A stretch of DNA of 64,000 nt from Polydactylus sextarius (Eukaryota; Chordata; Actinopteri; Polynemidae): assembly GCA_016801845.1 (NCBI GenBank), contig CM028919.1, forward strand, positions 913,001 through 977,000, read 5' to 3'. Below, piece after piece: positions 35,301 to 48,935 of this stretch. The position numbers and the translations under genes are program-made. Each line of letters opens with the position of its first letter. Within the stretch, counting starts at the first letter, position 1. Below the pieces are notes generated by a model, which saw nothing but the letters and a program-made list of their open reading frames with translations, had not been told where the DNA came from and did no database searches.

Positions 35301-38146
35301 TCAGACTCATCAGACTTGCAGCTGAAGCTCTGTTGTATGCAGCAGAGTAGATGCAGCCTCCCTTTCAGGCAGCGGGGGATTTGGAATGAAAGCAGAGTAC
35401 TGGAGGTTGAGGACAGTGATCTGTGTGCTTCTCTTATCTATAATTCATCTGATGCCAGAGAGAAAGTGAACTGTGGGTTTTATAACTTTCATTAAGGCCT
35501 TTCATATGTCGCTGTACGATATATATTCAGTCATTGTGGCAAAACAAAAAAGGCCCAGTGTAACATGTGCACAGGTTGGTGGAAAAAAAAGATTCAAAAA
35601 CAAGGAAACAAGAGATTTGAAATCTCTTAGACAGACAGAAGTTACTGTGCTCTTTTGGGAACACAGGGAAGTTTAGTGAAGCTCATGGCAGCAGAAAACA
35701 GATGAGGTGGAGTCCTCCAAAAATGTGATCGGTATGTAGATCTCTGCATCCACACAATGTATTAAGAGACCATGTAAGGGAGGTCATGTTGTGTGGATTT
35801 TTTTTTTACTGTAAAAACTCTTGTTTGCATTGTAAGTCATAGTGATTTTAACCACTGCAGGTATCAGAGTATAGTCCACTTCACACATCCCAGAGAGCCT
35901 GGAACACAAAACCCATTGAATACAATGTTTCTCTAAGGGATTTATAAGTTAAAGAAACACTACCTGCCTCAGCCCATTGAACCAAATCTGTTCAGCCCAC
36001 AGCGGATTGTGGCTTCTTTGAGAGAAATTGGCTGTTTGATGATAGTGTGGTGTGGCTGTGTATGCATGTTCATCATGCCAACATGTCAGCTACTTACTAA
36101 CACTGATCTGCTTTACCTTTAGATACCTGCAGCACCCACACTCATGCACATGCACACAAGCACACACCATCACACACAAACACACACACTGGTAAATAGC
36201 ACATTTCTAATCCATGTAATCTGAGAGCTGATGGACATGGCAGAACTCACACAGTGCAGCGGTCACCTACACAGTGTGTGGCCCTAAAAATAACCTAAGA
36301 CAACATGAAGGTGAAACCAGAAGAGACATTGGTTGGAAGGTCAACACAAATTAATATGAAGATAAATAAGCAGTTAGTGATCTGTGAGTCAGTTCAAGGA
36401 ACAGCATGGAGCTGGAATAATATTTGTCAAATGTCCAGTCTGATCTCTTGGCCGAGTTACTGTTTTTCTTCACAGCAGGACATTTGAGCATTATGTGATT
36501 GGGTATACAGCTTTGACTGCTGCACTGTGGTAGTGGAATTTGGCACATTTGAGGTGTGTTGAAAGACATCTGGGCAAACTGAGTCAGCTGCTTGGGCAGT
36601 CCACTGCAGGAAAGTTGGCCATTGTATGATATTTGCAGTCATTGATGATTAACAGAAGGCACTTACATCCGTTTAACAGCTATAAAGTCTGCCATGGGCA
36701 TCTAGACAAAATCTGGACCTGATAATGGAGGATCATGCAGGTCAAGGGACTGTCAAGTGTTTTCCCCAGGGAGCTTTGAATGCTATAGCAGTTCATTGGG
36801 TGGATGACACAGTGACCTGGATATCAAATGACAGGCTCACCAAAGTTACTAGGATTCATCCCATGGGGAACATGAATGCCATTACCAAATTCTATGATAA
36901 CCAATCCAATAGGTGGACATTTAAGGATTTTTAGCAAAATCAGATAATGTCATGATGGCACTACAGCAAAGGTAACGGGTCACTACAGTCAGGTCTTCCT
37001 GGGGAACATCAATATTTGTACTATATTGGAAATCTGGTGGAAATCCATCAGTTGTTGCTGGACTACTTTAATCAGATCCAACATACCCACTCTCATCCCT
37101 AGATAGAGGTGGACCGTGCTTATTTCACTGATTTTTTTTCACTGAATTTATTTGATCAACATTGCACCTGGTATTTTGACCTATTGCTCATGATTTGAAA
37201 ATGTCCTAAGTTCCTGGTTTGTTTATCAGTGTTTTCCATAAACACATTCCTTTATAGCCTCAGTGCTGCATCATGAACATGCAGTGCTGCATGTTCATTT
37301 CAGTAAGCTTTTGAACCTCTCTACATGTTAAGCTACATACTGTATTCTGTATAATCCCCTGCCCAGTTGCAATAGTTGGCAGTGTTTTTGCCTGCTTTCA
37401 GCTGTGGGGTGTATGAAAAATAACTTCTGGGAACCCACAATTGTCTCTGATAAAACCATTGTTTAAATCCAATATTTTCACAGATTGAATCATTATGCTC
37501 GTCTTCCTCACTGGCATGTACAATAAGTTACAGTACAATAGGTGAGGTTGTGACCACAGCCTCAAAAAATACAGCTTTTCATCAGTGGGTTTAATCAGAC
37601 CAACAAAAAAGGGAAGATGCATTTGATTGGACACCCTAAAAAGTAGGTATAACCAGTGTTTTGGCTTTTACCTTTCACTTTGCATCGTGAACAAAAATTG
37701 AGTTTTGCAATATTGTATAGAATGTTACATCAGTTTGTGTCTGTCTGTGTGTTTGTCTGGTCCATGAGAAATTAGCAATTATTTCCTGTTGTTATTTCTT
37801 GCTTATGATATACTCACCTCTGGTGAGTGTGTGTGCTTCATCTCTGTCTTATCATCTCCCTTTCCCTGTGGTATATGGTTTTCAACTTCCTTCCAATGCA
37901 TATATGTGGCCAATGCCCCATCAGTTGTTGTTGTCCTCGTGTAGCTTAGTGTTTGTGATATCCAGACCATGCTGTTGCTTTGTGTTTTCGTACTTTTATT
38001 TAATAATAGGCCTGACTTCCCTGCTTTTCAGTGAACAGTTTGGATCTTATTGCCTCATCCACTGTTTGTGCTGAAGTTAGCATCGGTTTATTCAGCACAA
38101 TTTGAATCACTACAAGAAAACAGATAACAGATTAATTTTTTTACAA
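32359..38146. other. Unassigned noncoding DNA, poor in repeats
   Basis: Almost 6 kb without a recognised gene or transposon. It holds poly-A at 35202-35218, an impure (CA)n at 36139-36190 and a poly-T at 35800-35808. Repeat-poor stretches like this are places to look for conserved regulatory DNA. Confidence 0.5.
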
Positions 38147-38215
38147 GTTTATTTGTATAGCACATTTCATACACAGAGGGAATTCACAAAAAAGTTCCAA
38201 GTTCCATGAGCCACT
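38147..38215 (+). repeat. Fish interspersed repeat fragment
   Basis: The text tttatttgtatagcacattt followed by catacacagagg matches a very common teleost repeat (tttatttgtatagcgcctttcatacacaa...). Only this head is recognisable. Confidence 0.5.
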
Positions 38216-41200
38216 TGCAGTTTCTTCCTGCGCACACAGAAACTATTAGCACCAAATGAGCTCCAAATAGTCTTTAAATCCTCTGGATAACCTGCTGTTG
38301 TCCTGATGTTACCATGTTCTCAGATGTCATCACTGACTGTAGAACAATGTTCCAACTGAAAATAAGATAAACAAGCTGCCTGGCTTCATTCTCCACTGTT
38401 CCCAGTCAATACAAAAGCAGAGCCCTTGTATCCTGTCAGGTAGAATAAAAGCTTGCAGTGTTAACATAAATATTTTTTACTTATCCTTGATTTCCATTGA
38501 CACCTCCTCCATCTTTCCACCCAACCTTCTTTGATCCTGATATGCATTGTAGTGATTGAGAGATTATTTCAAGCCTCATGTGGCCTTTTATCCGACATCC
38601 TTACTGCTCTGCTGACAGCACACAGCCATAGATTTCTTGGCCGTTGATCAGTCGGAGACACAAACATCTCATCTGCCCTCGCAACAGCAAAAGCTTTCCA
38701 TTTACATTAATCAAATCCCAAATACGAAACAGATTAGGTGGTTTCAACCTGTCATGTTTCTGGTTGTTGTGAAGATGATTTTAATGGAATCGCGATCAGC
38801 TTGGTGGTTGAGGCTGATATCTGATTATGCAATGGGTGTTAATTTGTTGGTAACTGATGCTAACATGACCAGATGCCAAACATAGACATATATTTGCATA
38901 AATGTGCTATCTTGCAGTGGGGAGGGACATATTCGGGAACAGATGAAAGTAAGGATTCATGTACAGAGAAAGATAAATCAGAACAATATATTAGCAGCTT
39001 TGTTATAGTGTTTTACTGTAGGAAGTTGGGAGTCTAATTAGTGAGTGCTGCTGCTTCTGCATCACATGTACCATCAGGGTTTTATGGGAATAACAATGTG
39101 AAATTGGAATGAGATCTTAAAATGTCTTCAGCACATTCAGCATCTGCTTTTTCCCTTTGGAGGAGGCAGGCTTTCATTCTGTGGCCAGATCTGCAAGACA
39201 CACTAGTTAACCACAACACAATCACCTCTGGCTGTAAAACTTTCTGCAGGAGTGGCATCATTTTCCCTTGCTCTCTTGTCTCTCCTTTCAGGAAATCCAT
39301 CCATATCCACTGACTGCAGGACTGCAGAAAGTTCAACAAACATCCTGGTGGGAAAGCAGTAGGGATCCTACTTGTTCTTACTTTAAACACAGCCATGAAT
39401 GCCTGGCTTAAACACTGGCCAAAAGCTTTGTGTTTCATCTTCAAGACGTACAGTTTAGCAGGCATGTGAACATGATCGCTGTGCCAAACCAAATAACCAG
39501 AGCACATGGTATGCACAGAAAGACCAAGCACAGAGGCAACTGAAAAAGACAGCTGTTGGTTTCACCAGAGCAGCGTTTGCATCAATGACACTTTCTGTTT
39601 AATCCAAGGCTGGAGGTGTGGGTATATTATAAGTGGGCTGTTGTGCTTGAAGCCAGGGCCAAGAACTGGGCTCCAGGCCACTTCAAATACAGATGTCAGC
39701 CCCGCAAAATGTTACATTCAGCTGTGGATGGAGTCCTGTCAATGGTTAGCTTCTCAGCACAAAATATAGCTACAGTGTAGCTTGATTTATTATAACTACA
39801 TTAATACATAGATAGTAACATGCTAAATATTTAAAGTATTCCAATCACTTCTTCACATCCCTACAGCCTTTCCAGAGTCAGGCACAGACAATGGTGTAAG
39901 TAGTGATTCATGATGCTTAAGAGCGCCTGATCAGGGTTTTTAAGTCAAGTGTGCATAAATTCTCCACTATAATCCATCAGGCAGACAAAGGAGAGGGCTG
40001 CAATAAAAGCCAAACCTCCTCGAGAGGAAAGAGAGATTTATCTGCTGCTCTAAGGGTTTACTCAAACAAGGATACATAATGTTGCAGCCACAGCACATGG
40101 GCAGCTGAGATTATTAGGAGCCTTAGGTTTAGGCCAAAAGAAACTTTACAAGCTGCTCTACTGGCTGAGAGTGAGAGCTGTAAACACGTACAGTAAAAAT
40201 CAATGGCCTTAAGGGTAATAATCCCTGTCTGGATGTAAATGTCATGAGAAAGAGAATATAAAACCTGATGCATTTAGAGGTTTTACACCAACATACAGAG
40301 AAGAACAAAAGTCTGGAACTGTGAATGTCAGTGATCAAAAGTTGGACACGAGGCTAAATACTTAGGCTTTTTCTTCTAGATTAACTGTGAGGATGGTTTC
40401 CAAAAGAAGCTGTTCACACTATTTCCACATAAACACACATTCCTGTAAATGGCAGGGTTGCTGATGCTGTCAGAGGAAATCAGTTCTCATATTGGAATCC
40501 AGATGTGTTTGTCAGATAATGACAAGTGACTCATCAGATCAGACAGTGCTACAACATTATAAACTTGCATGGGTAATTATGTTAGTATGATCTTGTGAAA
40601 ACCATCTCAGCCTTTGGGAGATGTCTTGAACTGCTGAGCAATGGCTGACCTCTAAACTACAATTTGCATCAGGGAAATAGAAAAATAACATGGTGGTCAT
40701 AGGTTGCGTCTTATCCTAGTTCCACATTGTAAGAGAGTCATGGGTGCATTCCCTCAAACATGTGGCCCTTAAATAAAGTTCCAATAAATTAACTAAGGTT
40801 TGCATTGGGTTTGTTAAGGTCCATGCGTGGAGAAGTTTTCTAAGCACCAGAATAAGCCAGGAGTAGATTTTTCATCACCAAGGAAAATGCAGTGCCAGGT
40901 ATACTTTTCAATGTGACTACTTTTCACTGTTTTGCTCCAGGGCACTTGGAGAGAACTAAAGATAAATGCTGGCACTGGAAACCAGACCTCACATTGCTTT
41001 TCTTATAAGCCCAGTATTTTTACCCTTTTTGTTTCCCCTGCTTCTCCCTCAAGGTGTCTTATGCTGGAAAATTGCATTCTTTCCCCTTATTTCACCCAGA
41101 TGACAAAAATGAGAAGCTCATATATATATATATATACCGAGCACTGACAGGACACACTTTACTTTATCACTGACAAAACATAGTCTGCCATGTTCCTCAG

Positions 41201-41739
41201 ACTAACATTAGTGGTTGGATGTTGTTCTCAGATGAAAGTGTGTCACATGTCAGACTGCTGACTAATGGCTTTGTTGTCTTTGGACTGAAGCAGCCTAGGA
41301 AAATTTGAACAGTATGTTCCATAAACACAAGGATGAGGTGAAGTGATCCATTTGAAACCACAGTGACTGTATGTGAAGATGTATAACTCAGCTGATGGAC
41401 ACTTACATCTACATTTACTTCATAGTTTGTTGATAGAGTTGGTAAAGGCCTCTTAGTTCACGGGGACCCAGTAATATGATGATTCCCCAGCTCTCCTAAC
41501 CTAAACCTAATTCTAAACTTTAAATCAAGTCTTAAACATGAAATGGCCATTTAAACTAAAGTCTTGTTACTCAGAAAGACATCAGGCCACATAATTTTTT
41601 TTTGAGGGATACTTAAAAAAGGTATTTTACTATATATTATGGAATACATACATAAAGGTAATTTATAACGTAATCAATCAGAATATACAAAGTGAATAAC
41701 ATATATGGCATTTTGTAAGCATTTGGGAACACATAACTT
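38216..41739. other. Unassigned noncoding DNA
   Basis: No gene recognised. The longest frame (39082-39531, minus strand, 149 codons) shows no domain. A (TA)8 tract is at 41121-41136. Confidence 0.5.
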
Positions 41740-42097
41740 GTCTCTAGCCAAAGTAAAAAGAAAAAAAAAGCACCTACAGAGACCTCTAAAACTCACTAAT
41801 TAGCTAATCTATTCACAAACAAAACAAAGGCTAAACTTGACAATTTGGGCTCCAGAGACACTTAAAACCACTCAGCAACAACTACCAACAGTGTGTATGA
41901 TCCCAGTACTTGTGATGAATCTCATCTGGTTTCAAGGCAAACTGTAACCCCCAGTCTTTATGCTAAACTGAGCTAATTGCTTCCAGGCTCTAGCATTTTA
42001 ATTAGTATACAGATATGATATATGTGGTATTGCTAGTTCCATCCAACTCTCAGCAAGCAAACAAATAATGTCCCAAAACCCTGAACTACTCCTTTAA
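41740..42097 (+). repeat. Fish interspersed repeat with ...actcctttaa end
   Basis: The order tatgctaaactgagctaa, ggctctagc, ttagtatacagatatga, ccaactctcagcaagcaaac, then ccctgaactactcctttaa matches a very common percomorph repeat (ctctagcttcatatttagc...ctctcggcaagaaagcg...gaactattcctttaa), probably a nonautonomous DNA transposon. The right end near 42097 is clear. The left boundary is a guess. Confidence 0.65.
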
Positions 42098-42249
42098 TAC
42101 CTAATGTCTAATGATGACATTTAGAGCCAGACATATGTCACTGGATGTAGGAGCTGAAAATTCAATCACCAAAGTGTTTTTGTGTGTGATGATGTCTTAT
42201 TCATATATATATCAGTCTAATAGCTAAGTTTGCCAATAGTAACTCACAT

Positions 42250-42475
42250 TGTTAACCCTTTTTGTCCCATTTTGTCATTGAGTGCACAGTACATTGTACT
42301 CAGAAATTTGACCTCTGCATTTAACCCATCACACACGTAAGCAGGGGGCAGCTATACAGCGCCCGGTGAGCGTGTGTGGGGACAGTACCTTCCTCAGGGG
42401 TACCTCAGTGGTACCCTGGCAGTTGGTGGATTCAAACCTGTGACCTTCCGGACACAAATCTGCTTCAAGTCAGTG
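42250..42475 (-). mobile_element. tRNA-derived SINE, second family
   Basis: Read on the minus strand, gtgtccggaaggtcac leads into a B-box-like ggtttgaatcc (42428-42438), then ggtaccactgaggtacccct, cgggcgctgtatagctgccc, and gatgggttaaatgcagagg. This is the order of a well-known teleost tRNA-derived SINE. The tRNA head with the A box is truncated near 42475. The tail ends near 42250. Confidence 0.7.
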
Positions 42476-44221
42476 GAAGGCACTGCGGTGGAAAGTTCTG
42501 AGCAAAGCAATTAAAAAAAATACTAATGATACTATTGATGGACAAGATTATGTGTGTTGTAGGTTTAGGAAATTCTAGTTCAGAGGGAATACAAGCAGCT
42601 AATACATCTAATGCATATAACAGTTTGTATAAACACTGCATGACGCACATGGCAATATACACATATAAAAACCCATTCTTACACTCTCTCTTTTTAATTT
42701 TTGTTTGCATTCTCAAAAGTATGGACTTTAAAAGTGACCTATAAAGAAATGGTCCCAACAGTTGTCCATGCAATAATGTTTAATGAATATGGGCTGCAGC
42801 AGGTGGGCACCTGTCAAGGCTTATAATAGTTCTTGATTAATAGGAGCTTTTTGAACATTTCACAGCATGAGTCTCAGACCAGACTGATTAATAACATATG
42901 AATTCAAATGATTTTTTTTTTGGTGGGGGGGGCACCCAAGAGGGGGAATAATACTTTCAATAATCAGGGATATTAGAGGTTTGTGCCTAACTCCTGTTAA
43001 TTTCACATTTATCTTCAAATGGTCTATTAAATCACCATAGACACTTTTCACCCCAGGAAATGAATTATTAACTAACTGCATATGCTGCCTTTTCAAACAT
43101 ACAGTATTTAACCAAACAGTTAGAGAGACTGTTTTGTAGAGCAAGAACACTGCCAGCTGAACAGTTACAATAAAGACTATTAACAACAATTCAGATGCAA
43201 TCACTTTGAGTTTTATTTCCAAAGTGATTTAGATCAGATTAGTGATTGCCATTTAGTGCTCAGGTCCTGAGACAGCAATTACAAAACAATAAGACGAGTC
43301 ATTACATTTAAGAAATCATTACATCAGCCCACACATGACTTTTTTTTTTTTTTTTTTTTAACACATTACATTTTATTTCCATCCATAAGTCTTTGTAGTG
43401 ACCTGTGCTGGAGGCAGCAGATACCTGGACATACATATGGCCACATTCAAGTCTGTTCGCTGTTTAAAGAGCTAAAAGAGCCAAACGAGCACACTGTCGG
43501 TGTTGCATTGTGCCCAAGACTATAACACAAATATTGAGATGAAAAAATAAAATACTGTTGTCCCAGGAGGAATGACAGCATCAGTGCAAGTAACAAAAAC
43601 CTTTGTAGGTTGAGAGCAAAGGACAAAGTCAAGTGACAGTGTTATAGAAGTAACAGTATTATCGGAGGGCTACAGAGAGGTGATGCTGAGATCGATCAAT
43701 GGGAAAAAAAAACTTGCAATAGAAACATTTTTCATAAAGCCGTAACAGATTTGTTTGCTAGCATTTATGACATAGTTACATTGAATGCAGGGCCTGTTTG
43801 TTTCCCAGTAATTCATTGTCTGCAAGATTACAGTGTGAGAATAATAGAGTAGAGAGTCATGGGGTAACGTAAATTGTGCTGGTTAAACTGCTGCAAGAAA
43901 CAATAGATGTAAATAGCAGAGACAACGTGGATGATCACCTATCTGCTCATGTTCACTGTGTTCCCAGATCTCAGTGCTGATACCTGACGACAACAGTATG
44001 TTTTAGGCCACAGCCTGAGGCTAAACACTCAGGTTAGGAAGATGAAGTCAGTTGGTTTATCTCTCTGCTGTGCGGTGTGTGGAAGAAGCAACCGAGAGCA
44101 GGAACAATAAAAACAAGTGTGCACAGTGAGGATCAGCAGTTGCAACAGTGTACTCAGCAGTGAAGACTTTAGTGGAGTACAGACCTGTCACCAGCTAGAA
44201 GCACATTTTCAGCATTGATGG

Positions 44222-44223
<2 letters not shown>
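42476..44223. other. Unassigned noncoding DNA
   Basis: No gene. Poly-T at 43341-43359. Confidence 0.5.

Positions 44224-44307
<84 letters not shown>
44224..44307 (+). repeat. (TG)n microsatellite, long
   Basis: Pure TG tract of 76 bases (44224-44299), then one extra G and four more TG-type units. Long alternating purine-pyrimidine DNA can adopt Z-form. Confidence 0.95.
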
Positions 44308-46480
44308 AAGGAAAACATTTATATAGTTGCCATGGAGACAATGAAGTTCAGCAACATGTGAAGCTGCTGTCAGTGATGTACACTGACAGCGTTTAGATTA
44401 CACTGTAGCCCAGCCATGCTGTCACACAAATATGATTTATGGTGGTGCCACAGCAATGCACAAATCAAAATAAAGCTTGATAGAGTGATAACTGTGTGTT
44501 TTATATTTTACAGACATTACACAGATTTATTGTCAATGCAGGGTGATTCCAGCACATAAAGGCACTGCACAGTGCTGCAGAACAGATATTACAGCCTGTT
44601 AGACGTGTCTTGTCAAGTGGTAAATGAATGAGAAAAGAGAACATTTAAATCTTGTGAATGGCATTAGCAGAATGTTATCAGTGCATTAGCTGCCATGCTG
44701 TCAAGCACAATGACTGCACAGTGTTTTAGTGCCACAGACAGTTGTAATCAGAGACAGATAGATGGATGGAATCCAGGATGAGATGCTTCAGCAGTGAAAA
44801 CAAATGGGGGATATGTCAGAGTGGAATAAATAGGACGGCAGCATAGTTACTGTTATAGGTAATGCATTCAGTTTAAACAAAACACAAATTAAAAGGAGTG
44901 AAAGTATTATTCCAAACTGGTGAGTAATAACTTTAATAACAAAGAAGATTTTCTGTTTGTTTAGTGTCATTTTAAGCCTTAAATAGTCACGGCTTCACCC
45001 TCTGTACTCTCTTTAGTTCTTGTTGAAAAGTATTTTTACTTCTCGACTGATTGATTGATTTCCTAAAAGTGTGCAGCATCACTCACCATTGACAGACTGT
45101 TGTGGCATTTGGATTTCTCTAGTAAAGTTGCATCTGAATGTAGGTTGTTGTGAGTTTGTTAAGTGAGGGTGTACGATTTTACTTCCATTTATATTCACAT
45201 CCAACAATTCATTTGTTTCAAGGTCATTTAATATGAAGCTGTGTGCCATTACACACTGTGGTATAATGCTGTTCAAACTGTGTTCTCTCTTTTTGTTTTT
45301 AGTCTGTTCAAATGCATGATATTTTATTAAGATGCTGAATATACAGCAGGCTGGTTTGTGCTTTGCATTAAGGACAGTGCTGTGCAGTAAATCAGATCTG
45401 AGATACTCAAGTCAAATTAAGTCAAGGCAGATGTCATTATCCAGTAACTTTATTATAGCAACATTTACCAAACCCACAAACCCATACAGCTGCAAACCTG
45501 GATGCCCTCAGTTTTTTGGGGACGCATTAAAAAAAAAAAAAAAAAACAAACAAAAAAAATAATAAAAAATTAAGATGTCCTCTAAAGGTGACCACTAAAC
45601 CCAAGTCAGTAGACCAACCAGACATCATTTCAAGGCATTATAGTAATGAAGGGTGTAGAATTATGATCAAGTTATACTTCACATGTATTCAATATTTTCC
45701 AAGCTTTATATTAATAAATTATATTTTGTCTCCTGACTCGTCTCTTGTGTGCTGACCTGTACATGAACATTTTAATGTCCGATGTAGGGAATACACTAAA
45801 TGTTACTGCATGAACAGTCTGAACTCATAATGAGACATGTTCATCAAACAAGTGGTGACTCTTTGCTCTCATCACTGGGAATCCATTAATCATCCAATAT
45901 TCACCAGGGGAGGTCATGTCAGGAAGGCCTAATTTGGCTATTGATTTATGCAATGCACCGCATGCCTAATGAATGATCTAACCTTGGAAACATATTGAAG
46001 ATGGCACAACTGGCTCCATGTGGCAGAGAGGGTGAAAAATACAATTGATCAAAACAAACAGCACTAAAAACCAGCTGTGCCAAGGGGCCAAGACCTTTGT
46101 CTCATTAGTTCTCAGATGCCAAAATGTCTTACACATCTTAAAAGAGCAACAGAAAATTTAGATCACATGAACAAATAATATAATGTGTTCATTCATGACT
46201 GTCAGAAAGGACTCATGCCAGAGGGAATCATTAAACTTCATCGAACTCTCCGGAGGTAGTAATAATGAGGTAAAAATCCAACTGCATTAGTCTGACAAAG
46301 AAATCATTTATATTGTATCACAATCACCACCATCCTGAAATCACTTACTTGACTTGACTACTCACTCAGTAAAAAAGTATCTTTATATTTTATGAATTGA
46401 AATTGACACAAAAGAACTTTAGAGGGAGAATTTTTTTTTCAATAAAATGGTGCCAATTTCAGTCACACAGTGAGTCGATG
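44308..46480. other. Unassigned noncoding DNA with a possible conserved block
   Basis: No gene. Poly-A at 45531-45546. The stretch 45870-46270 looks unlike decayed repeat and is described under findings. Confidence 0.5.
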
Positions 46481-46530
46481 ATTAGAACTTAACTTTCCAC
46501 TTTGATATAAAGGAAACAGTTGATAAAAGA

Positions 46531-46531
<1 letters not shown>

Positions 46532-46562
<31 letters not shown>
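46532..46562 (+). repeat. Poly-A run of 31 bases
   Basis: Uninterrupted A run inside the left arm of the large inverted repeat. Confidence 0.95.
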
Positions 46563-46564
<2 letters not shown>

Positions 46565-46689
46565 TCAGGCAGACAAACACATGTGCAGCAGCTTAGAGGA
46601 AGATGGTCTCTAGTTTTAAAGTCTAGAGGTCTGTTATTTGTATACTTAACATGGTTTTGTCAGCTCTGTCTGACCATGACCTTCAACAC

Positions 46690-46819
<130 letters not shown>

Positions 46820-47305
46820 TAACTATCATGGTCATTGAAGTTGAATATGACTGCATATGTTGATTAAATAAGAAAATACTTAAGTGTCTATTGTAAGTGA
46901 AAATACATATTTACAAGAACTGAAGGGATGATCTACAACTGAAGGAACTCTGCAGACCAATGACCCTAATCCACCTCCAAATCACTCCAATGTGTGTTGA
47001 AGGTCATGGTCAGACAGAGCTGACAGAACCATGTTAAGTATACAAATAACAGACCTCCAGACTTTAAAACTAGAGACCATCTTCCTCTAAGCTGCTGCAC
47101 ATGTGTTTGTCTGCCTGAAGTTTTTTTTAAGCATTTCAGTCTTTTATCAACTGTTCCTTTTATATCAAAGTGGAAAGATAAGTTCTAATCTCTTAAGCAG
47201 CTGCCTAGAAAAACTTCTATCCAGTTGCAACTGGAGATTATTTAGCTGGACGAAGATTCAAGCACTGAGGATATCAATCAACGTGTCAAAAAAGTGTCTA
47301 AACGG

Positions 47306-47447
47306 GGGCTCCTGAGTAGCTGATTCGTTATGGTGCACCACACTGGCATATATATACTCTGCAGCTGTGCACCTGCATGTCCCCCTCCTCCCTCTTCCAC
47401 CTGTTTCCTGTCGCTCTACACTGTCTCTATCATTAAAAGGAAAAAAC
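47306..47447 (+). mobile_element. tRNA-derived SINE, copy 2
   Basis: Plus-strand head with A box tagctgattcgttatgg (47317-47333), then ggtgcaccacactggca as in copy 1, a missing B-box region, and the body ctcttccacctgtttcctgt followed by a cattaaaag end. It begins about 115 bases right of the large inverted repeat. Confidence 0.65.
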
Positions 47448-48824
47448 ACCCCAAAAAACATATTTTTGGGGCTTTTTTTTCTTGATACACTTCACATTTT
47501 CTCAACAGTTGTATTAACATCGAAAAACAGGGTTACAGGGCAATAATTTAAAAGAAAAAAAAAAATGTCACATGAAAAATGGCTTGCAGTTTAGTCAACT
47601 AGGGCAATGGCTGACCACTTTTTGTCACATTGTCACAACATGTGTTGTACGGACCTACGGTTGGAAATTCGAAATGTAAGAAATATAATGAAATATAATG
47701 AACTATAAGTTACAATTACAATTACATTAACAGAAAACAAAATAAAACAAAAACACCCTCTTTTGTGTGGGCTGTTGATTGTCTACACAATTGATAAGTC
47801 CAAAATCTCATTGGTGATATGATGCTGTCTTCTGAGCCCTTTTTAAACTCAGTCACTTGTTAGATGCAGGTGAAAAGTTGTGTAAATGAGGTGGAACAAC
47901 TATACAGAAGATGAACTGGTGCTGATGAATAAGGTGTGTGTTCCTTCAAGTTCATTATTTACAGTTTGTAAATGAATCACATCTGTTTTCAGTTACTTCA
48001 GATTACAGAGTAACCATCCAGTGTTATGACTGGTTGTACCTTTATTAATTACTTGTGAACACCGAGTAAAAGGATTAACCTTTATTAGTGTGAATGACAG
48101 CTGTGACTGTGTGTGACTTTTAAATAATGTGATCGGTGTTATGCAGCTAGGTGCAGTCTATTGATAATGAGCTATATGATTCAGTAAATGTGTATGCATG
48201 TGTATGTTTGTGTGTGAGTCTCTGCAGCTCAGCAGCACAGGACGGCTGCTGTGTTGGCTAGCCCAGGTAAATAAAATTCTATGTTTAATTGTACTAAAAA
48301 TCATGGAGATGATTTGCACCCATGTGGAGAAGTGGTTGTGCTCCTTTAGTTAACCAGCTTGAATATTTACTTTAGTGCTGTTGGGGTGGTTCAGTGTATG
48401 AGTATAATAATTCAGTCCTTCATTTAAGTCCACTATGTTCTTTCTGGTTTGAGACGTGATTTATTTGCAAAGGTCTTAGAGGCAGTGCTATACAGACTAT
48501 TTTAGTTCATCTGAGTATTGTCCATTAATATGACTGAATGTAGTGTGACTTTGACACATGAATAGTAGAAGTGCCAGACAGATAACTACTGATTTGCTCT
48601 CATCCTCTGCATTTGTAAGTTTGAGAAGCCAACTGCATTTAACCTTGGTTACTATCTGTATGCAGTTTCAAATTTAGGGTTTCCTGAGGAGAAGATTTGA
48701 GAAGAGACACAGTACCTTGTCTTTTATTATTCTTTTAGGCGCATCTGATTCATGTTGTACATCCTGCATATACTCATCTCAATGAGCCTCTGTGGCATGC
48801 CTACAATGTTTTACTGTTATTTTA
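47448..48824. other. Unassigned noncoding DNA
   Basis: No gene or clear element. Confidence 0.5.
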
Positions 48825-48935
48825 TTTTTAAAATATCTTTTTGGGCCTCAGTTGAAATTCAACCCAGCAAACAGCTGTATGGCATATGCGACAACATAGT
48901 GCACCATAACACTCAGCTATCCAGGTGCATGTTTT
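48825..48935 (-). mobile_element. tRNA-derived SINE, copy 3
   Basis: Reverse complement of the A box (ccataacactcagctat, 48904-48920) with gcaccat next to it, as in copy 1. A decayed B box lies at about 48851-48864. The body is mostly lost. Confidence 0.55.

Noticed and set aside
39082..39531. 149-codon open frame on the minus strand
   Set aside because: No domain, no repeat match, no start or splice context. It looks like a chance open frame.
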